64,000 bases of DNA from an uncultured Sutterella sp. (GTDB lineage: Bacteria > Pseudomonadota > Gammaproteobacteria > Burkholderiales > Burkholderiaceae_F): NCBI GenBank assembly GCA_905213905.1, contig CAJMKD010000005.1, positions 40,705 to 104,704 on the forward strand. Reading direction: 5' to 3'. Made by a program: the position numbers and the translations under genes. The notes under the pieces were generated by a model. The model was not told the origin of the DNA, did no database searches, and worked only from the letters and a program-made list of their open reading frames with translations. The number at the start of each line of letters is the position of its first letter. The stretch's first letter is position 1. This document shows positions 50,990-60,000 of this stretch, one piece after another.

Positions 50990-52417
50990 TTATGCGGCAA
51001 ACGCTTCAATAGCCGCTCGGATCTTCGCTTCGTCGGCCGAAAGCGAGAGCTTTTTGGGCGTCGCGAGCCGCGGATCCGGAAAGCCCTCCGGAAGCGGCAC
51101 CTCAACGTTGCAGGCTTCGCGGATCATGCGCGGCGACTTCGCAGGTTGCACGGTTTCAAAGCAGATCGTTTTCACGCCTACCGGATGGAGGTAAATCCCG
51201 CAGTAGAGGCAGTCGGCCGTGTGCGGATCGATGAGCGCATCGTACTCGAAGTGCATGGTGCCCATCATTTCAAGACGATTGACGTGCGAGGACATGCCCG
51301 AAACAAAGCCGGAGCGCCGCAACGCCGCAAATTCACCGGCCTCGAGCGTGAATTCGCCTTTCTCGTCGAGCTCGCGCATGAGCGCCGTCAGGCGCTCGGC
51401 ATTGCGGCCGAGCAGCTCGAAGAGGAAGCGCTCGAAATTGGCCGCGCGCGAAATGTCCATCGAGGGCGAAGAGGTAGCGAGCGTTTCGTTCGAAGGCTTC
51501 GGGCAGTAGGTGCCCGTGCGGAAAAAGCGGTCCATGGCGTCGTTTTCGTTCGTCGCGACAATGACGCGCATGATGGGCAGCCCCATCTTCTTGGCGACCC
51601 AGCCCGCAAAGGCGTTGCCGAAGTTGCCGGCAGGAACTGTGAAGACCACGTCCTCCCCGACCGTGTCAACCGCCTGCGCATAAGCGTAGAAATAGGCGGC
51701 CACCTGCGTGGCGATGCGGGCCCAGAGAACGGTGTTGATGGCCCCGATCCTCGTCTTCGTGCGGAAGGCATCGTCCTTGAGAAGCTTCGTCACAATCGAC
51801 TGGCAGTCGTCGAACGTGCCCTCAACCTCAATATTGAGCACATTGGCGTCGGCATTGGCGTAGAGCTGCGCCGCCTGGAAGCGCGTCATTCGATCTTTGG
51901 GCGCAAGCATCACCACCTTGACGTCGCTGCGCGCGCCAAAATGCTTTTCGCAGGAGGCGCCCATGTCGCCCGTCGTAGCACCCAGAAGCGTCAGGGGCTT
52001 GGCGATCGGCGCAAGGTTCCGCTCGTAGGCAAGCGAGAGCAGGCGCATGCTGTGATCGTCAAAGGAAAGCGTCTCGCCGTTGGCAAGCTCCATGAGCGCG
52101 ACGCCGTCCTGCAGCCAGGAAAGCGGCGCGCAGTCAAAATTGTTTATCTGATCGCGCCCGTAGGGAAAATAAGCGGGCTGAAAGGCGTCGCGGCAAAGGA
52201 GCCACAGCTGCTCCTCCGGGAGCTCCGGCCAAAAGAGCCGGAACGTGCTGAAGACGATTCCCGGATAGTCCTGCCCGAGCAGGCCCGCAAGCTCATGACG
52301 ATCGAGCTTCGGATACTCGGCCGGCAGATAAAGGCCGCCGTCGGCGGCATAGCCGTCAAAAAGAATGTCCGCGAAATGCTTCCCGTCAGCGGCGCCGCGC
52401 GTCGAAATGTATTGCAT
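50990..52417 (-). CDS. thrC: Threonine synthase homologue lacking the PLP lysine
   Basis: The 475-aa protein follows threonine synthase of the yeast/betaproteobacterial type along its length (STRGAADGKHFADILFDG, TVPAGNFGNAFAGWVAKKMG, SSPSMDISRAANFERF, IDPHTADCLYCG). Family members convert O-phosphohomoserine to threonine using PLP bound to the Lys of the xxFKD motif. Here that site reads GETLSFDDHSMR, with Asp120 in place of Lys. The phosphate-binding loop is also altered (GATTGDMGAS, usually GATSGDTGSA). The fold looks kept, but normal PLP chemistry is doubtful. It heads the thrC-mobB-moeA-moaD-moaE-crcB group; the gene symbol is by homology only. Confidence 0.85.
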   Translation of the reverse strand: MQYISTRGAADGKHFADILFDGYAADGGLYLPAEYPKLDRHELAGLLGQDYPGIVFSTFRLFWPELPEEQLWLLCRDAFQPAYFPYGRDQINNFDCAPLSWLQDGVALMELANGETLSFDDHSMRLLSLAYERNLAPIAKPLTLLGATTGDMGASCEKHFGARSDVKVVMLAPKDRMTRFQAAQLYANADANVLNIEVEGTFDDCQSIVTKLLKDDAFRTKTRIGAINTVLWARIATQVAAYFYAYAQAVDTVGEDVVFTVPAGNFGNAFAGWVAKKMGLPIMRVIVATNENDAMDRFFRTGTYCPKPSNETLATSSPSMDISRAANFERFLFELLGRNAERLTALMRELDEKGEFTLEAGEFAALRRSGFVSGMSSHVNRLEMMGTMHFEYDALIDPHTADCLYCGIYLHPVGVKTICFETVQPAKSPRMIREACNVEVPLPEGFPDPRLATPKKLSLSADEAKIRAAIEAFAA

Positions 52418-52760
52418 CGTGGAGGTTCTCCGTTCCGAGGCGTTTGTCGAGGACGTTCGGGGGTCCGATTTCGAGCCCTCTCGTTCGGGCCAAAGCCTCG
52501 CCGAACATCCGATTCATCCCATCTATCCTACTCGAACTCATCGCGGCAAAACCGCCGTGCATGCAAGGAAAAAGAGCGTAGGCGCCGATGCTTTCGACCT
52601 ACATCGGCTGTTTTGCGCCGCGCCGACATACACGCGTCATGCACGGCTTTTAGAATGGCGACGAAGAAGGCGCGCCGATCGGGCATCACCCCAAGGCGTC
52701 GAGCGCGCCGAAATCGAAAGCTCCACTATTCCTACACGCCCATCGGGCCCGAGAGCAGCC
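52418..52760. other. Divergent region between thrC and the PIN-PhoH gene
   Basis: 343 bases that must hold the thrC promoter (minus) and the PIN-PhoH promoter (plus). A -10-like TAGAAT lies at 52651-52656 (plus). A 39-codon basic frame (52655-52774) begins inside that box and is not taken as a gene. No thrC promoter could be pinned down. Confidence 0.45.
52651..52656 (+). promoter_or_regulatory. Possible -10 box of the PIN-PhoH gene
   Basis: TTTTAGAATGGCG context with TAGAAT at 52651-52656, 104 bases before the ATG. No clear -35 at the right spacing. Confidence 0.35.
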
Positions 52761-54581
52761 ATGCCGCTTCCTAAAGCACCCAACAAACCTGCAGACATTC
52801 TTGAAGACTACGGCGCGCCGGCCGAACCCGAAGAAGTGCGCCGCCCGACGCGCGCGCAGCGACCGCAGCAGGCGCTTGAAGCCGAAGCCGCTGCCGCCCC
52901 CGCTGATGCTGCCCGCCAATCGCCCGCCGCGGGCAGGAAGGCAAAGACGAAGACGACAAAGCGTTCGGCGCCGCAGGCCGCAGAGGCCGTCGAGACGCCG
53001 GCCGCATCGCCCGCGCCCCAAAAAGCCGAAGGCGCGACAGCGCGCAAGCGCGCAGCCAAGACCACAGGCAAGCGCGCCGCCGCCAAATCGAAGACGCAGA
53101 CGCTTGAGCCGAAGAACGTCAAAGCGGACTTGCCCAAAGACGCCAAAAAAAGCGGCGGGCCTGCGCGCGAGCGCCGCGGCAGAGCATCTACGCCCGAGAA
53201 TCTTCGCAAAATGTTCGTTCTCGACACGAACGTCCTTATGCACGACCCGCTCTCGCTCTTCCGATTTGCCGAGCACGACGTGTTCCTCCCGATGACGACG
53301 CTCGAGGAGCTCGACAATCACAAGAAGGGCCTCACCGACGTCGCGCGAAACGCACGCGCCGTGAGCCGGACGCTCGACGCGCTCATTGAAGCCAACGACG
53401 GCCAAATTCGCGAGGGCGTCCCGCTTTCGCTCCTCGGCAACGTCGAAGCGACGGGCCGTCTCTGGTTCGAAACAGAGCCCCTGGAGGCGCCGCTGCCGGC
53501 AATGCTGCCGACATTCAAGGGCGACAACTCCATTCTCGCCACCGTCAAGGGCGTTCAGGAAGCGTTCAAGGGCTGCGCCGCCGTGCTTGTCTCCAAAGAC
53601 ATCAACATGCGCATCAAGGCGACGACGCTCGGGATTCCTGCGGAAGACTACTTCAGCGACAAAGCGCTCGACGACACGGACATGCTCTACACGGGGCGGC
53701 TGCTGCTCGAATCCGACTTCTGGGAAAGCGTTGCCTCGAGCCTGCGCTCCTGGCAGGAGGGCGGCGCCACGCACTACGAATTCGAAGCCGATGATCCGTC
53801 GCGCTTCATCGTCAACGAGTGCCTTGCCGTCGACGGCGACGAGAGCTTCATGGCCATCGTCACCGCCGTTCACGGCAACCTGGTGACGATGCGGCTACTC
53901 AAGGACTACCGCGCCAAGGGCCGCTTCAAGGTTTGGGGCATTCACGCCCGCAACCGCGAGCAGAACATGGCGCTCAACCTGCTCATGGATCCGGAAATCG
54001 ACTTCGTGACGATTCTCGGCCAGGCAGGCACGGGCAAAACGCTCATGACGCTCGCCGCAGCGCTCACGCAGACGATCGATGAGCGGCGCTTCTCCGAAAT
54101 CATCGTGACGCGCGCAACAGTCAGCGTCGGCGAAGACATCGGCTTCCTGCCCGGCACGGAAGAAGAAAAAATGGCGCCCTGGATGGGCGCGCTTGAAGAC
54201 AACCTCGAAGTGCTCCACCGGACGGATTCAGGCGGCGAATGGGGCCGGCAGGCTTCGCTCGACCTCATCAAGAGCCGCATCCGCATCAAGTCCATGAGCT
54301 TCATGCGCGGGCGAACCTTCCTGCAGAAATTCGTCATCATTGACGAAGCGCAGAATCTCTCGCCCAAACAGATGAAAACGCTCATCACGCGTGCTGGTCC
54401 CGGCACGAAGATCGTCTGCCTCGGCAACATCGCTCAGATCGATACGCCGTACCTGACGGAAGGAAGCTCCGGCCTCACCTACGTCGTCGAACGCTTCCAG
54501 GGGTGGCCCCACGCAGCGACGATCACTCTCACGCGGGGCGAACGCTCGCGGCTGGCGGAATTTGCCGCCGAAGCGCTCTAG
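52761..54581 (+). CDS. PIN domain-PhoH family ATPase fusion
   Basis: The 606-aa protein has a basic Ala/Lys-rich N-terminal tail of about 145 residues. A PIN ribonuclease domain follows (VLDTNVLMHDP, MTTLEELDNHKKG, GDNSILATVKG), then a PhoH helicase-like domain with Walker A GQAGTGKTLMTL, Walker B FVIIDEAQN and SPKQMKTLITRAG. The family (PhoH2-like) is thought to unwind and cleave RNA. The tail resembles a nucleic-acid-binding histone-like region. The ATG at 52761 was chosen; the long open frame upstream has no resemblance to the family. Confidence 0.92.
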   Translation: MPLPKAPNKPADILEDYGAPAEPEEVRRPTRAQRPQQALEAEAAAAPADAARQSPAAGRKAKTKTTKRSAPQAAEAVETPAASPAPQKAEGATARKRAAKTTGKRAAAKSKTQTLEPKNVKADLPKDAKKSGGPARERRGRASTPENLRKMFVLDTNVLMHDPLSLFRFAEHDVFLPMTTLEELDNHKKGLTDVARNARAVSRTLDALIEANDGQIREGVPLSLLGNVEATGRLWFETEPLEAPLPAMLPTFKGDNSILATVKGVQEAFKGCAAVLVSKDINMRIKATTLGIPAEDYFSDKALDDTDMLYTGRLLLESDFWESVASSLRSWQEGGATHYEFEADDPSRFIVNECLAVDGDESFMAIVTAVHGNLVTMRLLKDYRAKGRFKVWGIHARNREQNMALNLLMDPEIDFVTILGQAGTGKTLMTLAAALTQTIDERRFSEIIVTRATVSVGEDIGFLPGTEEEKMAPWMGALEDNLEVLHRTDSGGEWGRQASLDLIKSRIRIKSMSFMRGRTFLQKFVIIDEAQNLSPKQMKTLITRAGPGTKIVCLGNIAQIDTPYLTEGSSGLTYVVERFQGWPHAATITLTRGERSRLAEFAAEAL

Positions 54582-54599
54582 CGCTGCCGCTATTGATTC

Positions 54600-54618
54600 C
54601 CGGGGCTGAACGCCCCGG
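54600..54618. other. GC hairpin between the PIN-PhoH gene and recD
   Basis: A 7-bp stem CCGGGGC/GCCCCGG with a 5-base loop, 18 bases after the PIN-PhoH stop. No T run follows on either strand. It may act as a weak terminator between the convergent genes. Confidence 0.4.
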
Positions 54619-54710
54619 CGGACGCACGAAGCAATTCATCGCGCCGCACCGAACGCGCTTCGATGCGGCGCTTGGACTTTTCTGGCGTCGCGCCGGCTTC
54701 CGGGAGCAGC

Positions 54711-57059
54711 TCAGGACTTGCGAAGGCGCTTCCTGGCGCGTTTCCCTGCGAGAAGCCGTTCGGCGAGTCCGCCCTCGCGGCGCGTCGGCGTTTCAACCGC
54801 ACGACGGAGCGCAGCTTCGCTGCCGAAGACGACCACGCTCCCCTTCGTGCGGGTGACGCCCGTATAAAGCAATTCGCGCGTCGCAAGCTCCGAGGCCGGA
54901 TTAACAGGCAGAAACACCGCCACGTCGCCGAACTCCGAGCCCTGCGACTGATGAATCGTGATCGCAAAGGCCGTTTGAGCGGGCGGCAGCAGCGAAGGCG
55001 GAAGCACCCGGCCCGAATCGCCGAACCGCACAACATACTTGAACGAGCCCGACGGCTCGCGCTGCGGCAGCACGATCCCGATGTCGCCATTGAAGACGCC
55101 GAGCATATCGTCGTTGCGCCGAACAATGAGCACGCGGCCCGGCCAGTATTGCGAATCGGTCCGCTCGTCGAGCCACCCTTCAGCGCGAAGCCGGTCGAGC
55201 AGCTTTTCCTCAAAGCGCGCATTGACGGCATCCACGCTCATCGGACCGTGCCGCTGCGCGGCAAGCGCCCGAAAGCCTTCCAGCGTTCGCCAGAGCGCCT
55301 GCCAGGCCGCTTCCGCCGCCTCAGGCGCCGCGTTGCGGCGAACCGCCGAAAGATAGGGCAAAAGCGCCGCCAAGTAGCGCTCTATCTTGTCATCGATCCA
55401 GGCGGCTGCGCTCTGGCTCAATCCGGAGCCGGGCTCATACGGGTCGTCGCGGCGGGCAATGCGGTAGCGGCCCTGTCCGCTCGGATCTTCCGAATCGAAA
55501 AGGCGCTTCACCTCATCGAACACGGCGGACTCGTCGTCCTGCGCGTCTTCAAAGAGCGACGGCGCGCTTTCGGCGGAGGACGACGCTGAGGCCGGCCGGC
55601 CACGCAGGCCGGCCTCATGATTGATCGCCTTCGCGAGCTTAGAAATCACGGTGCCTTCAGGGAATCGACGGCTCGTTTTAAGCGTGACGACGCAGTCGGC
55701 AAGCGCGCCGCTCTCATCGGAAATATCCGCAAAGACGGCGCCGGGGCCGACTGCGGCGAGCTGATGCTTGTCGCCGAGCACGATGATGCGCGTCTCGGAC
55801 GAAACCGCCTTGAAAAGCCGTGCAGCCAGGTGCATGTCCACCATTGAAGCCTCATCGATGATGAGCACATCGGCTTCAAGGGGCGACTCGGGCGAAGGAC
55901 GTCGGCCGTCAGCCGTTCGCGAGAGGAGCCACTTGTGAATCGTTCGCTCGCGAAGCGCCTGCTCAGCGGGTTCGCGCCGGCTGTCGGCATCAACGACGGC
56001 CGCAACGTGCGGCAGCTCGCCGGCGAGCTTCTCGGAGGCAAGCCCCTGCATGATCGACTGGCGCATGCGGCTCGCGGCCTTGCCTGTCGGTGCCGCAAGC
56101 GCCACCCGCAGATTGGGATTTTCTGCAAAAAGGCATTCAAGAATCTGCACGACGGTCGTCGTCTTGCCGGTGCCCGGGCCGCCCGATATCACGGCAAAGC
56201 GCCGCTTAAGCGCGAGTTCGATCGCAGCGCGCTGCAGCGCGTCGGCGCCGAGCGACGCCGAAAGCCGTTCAATGCGCTCGAGCGTGGCCGCTCGCAGGCG
56301 CTTGGGCGGCTGAAGCGCGAAATCGAGAAGCACCCGCGCTAGCGTCACCTCTTCGAGCGCTTCGCGGGCAAGATAGAGCCGCGAAGCTTCAAAGTCGAGG
56401 TCGGAGACGCGGCCCTTTCGAACAACCCCCAGAAAGCCCGCCTTCGCCTTGATGCGGCCGCTGCGGGCGGCATCAGCCGCAAAAGGCGCGAAATGGAGGG
56501 GCTCCGCTGAAGCGCTCCCTTCATGAAGTCGTTCTGCAGCCCTCTCAATTTCGCTCAGGTCGTCGAGAAGGCCGAGCCGGTGAAGCGCTTCGAGGCCCGC
56601 TTCGAGCGTCGCGCGCTCTTGCCGTCGCAGCGCCTGCGGGAGCGACTCGAGACCGCCGTCCTCAAAGAGATTCTCCAAAATCGCCTCCGCACTGCCGGAA
56701 AATCCGGCGATGGGATCCGGCTCGAGCGCCTGCGCCGCAGGTGCGGCTTGAGCGGCCTCGGCGCTCTCTGCGCCACGGCCGAGCTGCCCGCCCTCAAGCG
56801 ACAGGATTCTGAAGAGCGCGAGCGCCCCCTCGATCGCGCCGAAGCGCACGCAGACGCTGCCCGACTGCGCGGCTTCGTCGAAAGCAAGAGAAAGCGCCGC
56901 CATGAAGCCCGGCGCAAGCGCTATGTCGGCGGCTGCGGCGGCGCTCCCGGACGCCCGGCGGACGGCCGCTGAGAGGAGCGCCTTAAAGACGCCTGCGTAG
57001 CCCGTCGTCCGATCAGCCAGCATCGCCTCAATCCGCTTTTGCATTGCGTCTGCTCTCAT
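54711..57059 (-). CDS. recD: Exodeoxyribonuclease V subunit RecD
   Basis: 5'-to-3' SF1B helicase subunit of RecBCD. The 782-aa protein has a poorly conserved N-terminal domain (residues 1-270), Walker A SGGPGTGKTTT near 290, DVLIIDEASMVDM, GDKHQLAAVGPG, and the C-terminal motif TIHQSQGSEF followed by LLYTGVTRTK. A Ser/Ala/Glu-rich insert lies between motifs III and IV. The start overlaps the recB stop (ATGA), so translation is coupled. Confidence 0.96.
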   Translation of the reverse strand: MRADAMQKRIEAMLADRTTGYAGVFKALLSAAVRRASGSAAAAADIALAPGFMAALSLAFDEAAQSGSVCVRFGAIEGALALFRILSLEGGQLGRGAESAEAAQAAPAAQALEPDPIAGFSGSAEAILENLFEDGGLESLPQALRRQERATLEAGLEALHRLGLLDDLSEIERAAERLHEGSASAEPLHFAPFAADAARSGRIKAKAGFLGVVRKGRVSDLDFEASRLYLAREALEEVTLARVLLDFALQPPKRLRAATLERIERLSASLGADALQRAAIELALKRRFAVISGGPGTGKTTTVVQILECLFAENPNLRVALAAPTGKAASRMRQSIMQGLASEKLAGELPHVAAVVDADSRREPAEQALRERTIHKWLLSRTADGRRPSPESPLEADVLIIDEASMVDMHLAARLFKAVSSETRIIVLGDKHQLAAVGPGAVFADISDESGALADCVVTLKTSRRFPEGTVISKLAKAINHEAGLRGRPASASSSAESAPSLFEDAQDDESAVFDEVKRLFDSEDPSGQGRYRIARRDDPYEPGSGLSQSAAAWIDDKIERYLAALLPYLSAVRRNAAPEAAEAAWQALWRTLEGFRALAAQRHGPMSVDAVNARFEEKLLDRLRAEGWLDERTDSQYWPGRVLIVRRNDDMLGVFNGDIGIVLPQREPSGSFKYVVRFGDSGRVLPPSLLPPAQTAFAITIHQSQGSEFGDVAVFLPVNPASELATRELLYTGVTRTKGSVVVFGSEAALRRAVETPTRREGGLAERLLAGKRARKRLRKS

Positions 57060-60000
57060 TGCGCCGCCTCCCTTTCATTCGTTTCGTTTTTAACCGCTGC
57101 GCCCGAGTCGCCGCTTCGCATGGCGGCCTTTGCCGCCGCGAGCCTGCGGCCCGAGCAGCCGGAGGCGAAAAAGTCGTCGAGCGCATCAATTACGGCCGCA
57201 TCGACAGGGTCAAAGACCACGCCCTGCGGATTCTCCGCCGTCGTTTGACTGGCGCGAACGCCGCGCAGAAACACGTAGATGGCGCCGCCGATCATCGACA
57301 TGCTGAAATGCCGTCCAAGCCGCGCGCGCAGGAAGCGCTTGAGCGCAACGAGATAGATGAGGTACTGCAGCCGGTAGCTGTGCTTGGTCATCTCTGCCGA
57401 CATCGCCGCCTGCGTATAGCCTTCGGGGGTATCGGCCACAGCGTTGCTCTTCCAGTCGATAACCCAGAATCGGCCGTCTGCTGCGATCGCAAGGTCAATG
57501 AAGCCCGTCAGAAAGCCCGTGAGCTTTTCCCGTGAAAGACCCGGCACAGCGTATTTCGGATCCAGTTCGCCCAAGGCTTCGCCGAGAATGTCGGCCGTGA
57601 GGCCCGAAGGCAGACTCAGAAGAAACTCTAGCTCCGCAAACCGCATGTCCGGCGCAACGCTGCGAAGCCGCAGCCCCGGCGCAATCTCTGCATTGAGGAC
57701 GTCGTAGAGCATCTGCGCGGCGCCCTCAACCGCCGCTTCCTTCGCCTCTTCGCTCGGCAGCGACAGGTGGCGCTCGATGATTCTGCGCGCAAAGGCTTCG
57801 CGCTCTGCGGCCGCATCCAGTTCGGCAAATCGGGCGAAGTCCGCCTCTTCGAGCATGGCATGGAGGCATGTGCCTGCCTGAGCGCCGCGCGGGAAGCTCA
57901 GAATGTCGCCGCGCGGGGTCTTGTGCTTCTTCACGCCGAAATAAGGCGCGGGCTTGGCATCGGCATCGTCGTCAAGCATCCGGGAAATGGCCGTGAAGCT
58001 CGACGTGCGCCACCTTGCGCGGCGATCCCTGGCGGGCGCAGCGCAGAGATCAGCCGCTCGTTCGGGCGCAGCCTCGCGCAGTCGCGGCCGCCGCCCTTTG
58101 GCTGCCGTCTCGATGTCGACGAGCGCGATCGTCCGATCGTCGCCAAGCCGCTCGAGCTGCGGGCGCACCGTCTTTTCCGCATCAGGAGCCGCCTCGCCGG
58201 TAAGAATCCGGAAGAAGGCGTTTTTCACAGTCGAAGAGTGCCAGAGCGTATTGTTCTTCTTCGAGCGCGGCGATTGCGCTAGCGTAATGACAAGCCGCTT
58301 GGCGGCGCGCGTCATCGCAACGTACGCAAGACGCAGGAGCTCTTCGCGCGCCTGGGCTTTTTCATCGTCGTCGGCAGGCGCCGCGCGATGCGAGAGTTCG
58401 AGCACCATGCCGCTCGGCGACTGCGAACGATCGACATGCCTGCGGCGCACGGCAGCCGTCTCTTTATTGGCTTCGCAGAAGCTTTCGCCGTTAGGCACAT
58501 AAACAACCGGATACTGCAGGCCCTTGCTCGAATGAATCGTCTCGCCCGTGACAACGTTCGCATCGCTCTCAAGCCGAAGCTTGCGATCGTCGGGCGCTTC
58601 TTCGCCCTTGCCTGAAATCGCAAGCTCAAACCAGGCGATCAGGCCTGCGGGCGTCGGATGCCGGCGGCCCGCTTCGTGGAGCACCTCTATCAGGTGCGCG
58701 TAGTTGGCTAGCATTCTTTCGCCGCCGCGAACGCGCAACAGGCGCGACTCAAGCTCGGTGCGGCGCATGAGGTCGGCGAAAGCCGCGGCAACGCCCGAAC
58801 TGCGCCAGCGCTTTGCGCCGTCTTCAAAAAGCTCGCGAAGATCGACGCGCTCCGATTCGTCATCCGCTTCTATGCGCGAAAGCGCTTCGCCCATGAAGCG
58901 CGATGCCCGCGCAGCGCGCAGCACCCGTTCGTCGCCGGGCGCATTGAAGGCGCGCAGCACGAGAAGCAGATCCGCAGCTTCAGGCGTGCGGCAGACGTCG
59001 ATCTGGCTCCTCATGCGAAGCCGCACGCCCTGCATGAGGAGCGCTTCGCGAATGCCGTTGATGTCCTTGCGCTTTCGGACAAGGACAGCAATGTCGCGCG
59101 GCTCGAGCGCGCGAAGCGCAACCCGCTCGCCGGACGCCAAAACCGCCTCTCCGATCTGGGGCGACGCATCGTCTTCCGAGCGCGCGAGCCCGAGCTTGCC
59201 GGCGCGGCCTTCGGCAATGAGCGATGCAATGTCGCTCGCGACTGCCTCGGCGGTGCGTTTGCGCCGTTCGTCTGCGTTGAGAAGGGTCGAGCCGAAGGAG
59301 CCCCAGATTTCAAGCGGCACAAGCTCGCGCCACTTGCCGCGCTCGCGCCGGAAGAGGCCCGTTTTTGAGCTGCTCGGCTTGACGTTCGTGTATTCGAGCG
59401 CCGGCCGCAGGAAGGGGCCTGCCGAATTCTCGGGCGCTGCGCTGAAGAACCGGTTGAAGGCTTCGACCAGCGTGGGCGAAGAGCGGAAATTGCGCTTGAG
59501 CTCTGCGCGAAGCCCAATCTTTTCAATGAGAGAGCGCGCATCAAGATACGTATTGAGGTCCGCAGAGCGGAAGCGGTAGATCGCCTGCTTCGGGTCGCCC
59601 ACGAAAAAGAGCGCGCGGTGCTGCTGCGCCTCGGGCGTGACCCCGTCGATGAAGAGGCGCCGGAAAATGGCGAACTGCAGCGGATCCGTGTCCTGGAATT
59701 CATCAATGAGCACCCCGCGGTACGCTGTGCGAATCGTCGCCGCAAGGCTTCCCGTCTGATCCGCGCGGAGCTTTTCCCAAAGCTCCGTCAAGAGATCGTC
59801 GTAGGTGATGATCCCCGCCTTCGCTTTTCGCGCCTTAAGCGCCGCCGGCGCTTCCGCTGCGAAGCGCTTCAGCGTTTCATCGATCGGATCGGCAGCGCCG
59901 CCGGCCGCTTCGGCTGCATCGGGCGCATCGGGGAGGAACACGCGCGGCACGAGCGACTCGGGGTGCCCCGTCAGGCGCTTGAGCTTTTCCGACCAGCCGA

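Noticed and set aside
50576..52774. A 732-codon open frame antisense to mobB and thrC
   Set aside because: The sense strand encodes clearly conserved MobB and ThrC proteins; the antisense product is Arg/His-rich and resembles nothing.
52655..52774. A 39-codon basic frame just before the PIN-PhoH gene
   Set aside because: Its ATG lies inside the -10-like TAGAAT, so it would not be on the transcript; there is no ribosome site, and it overlaps the PIN-PhoH start in another frame.
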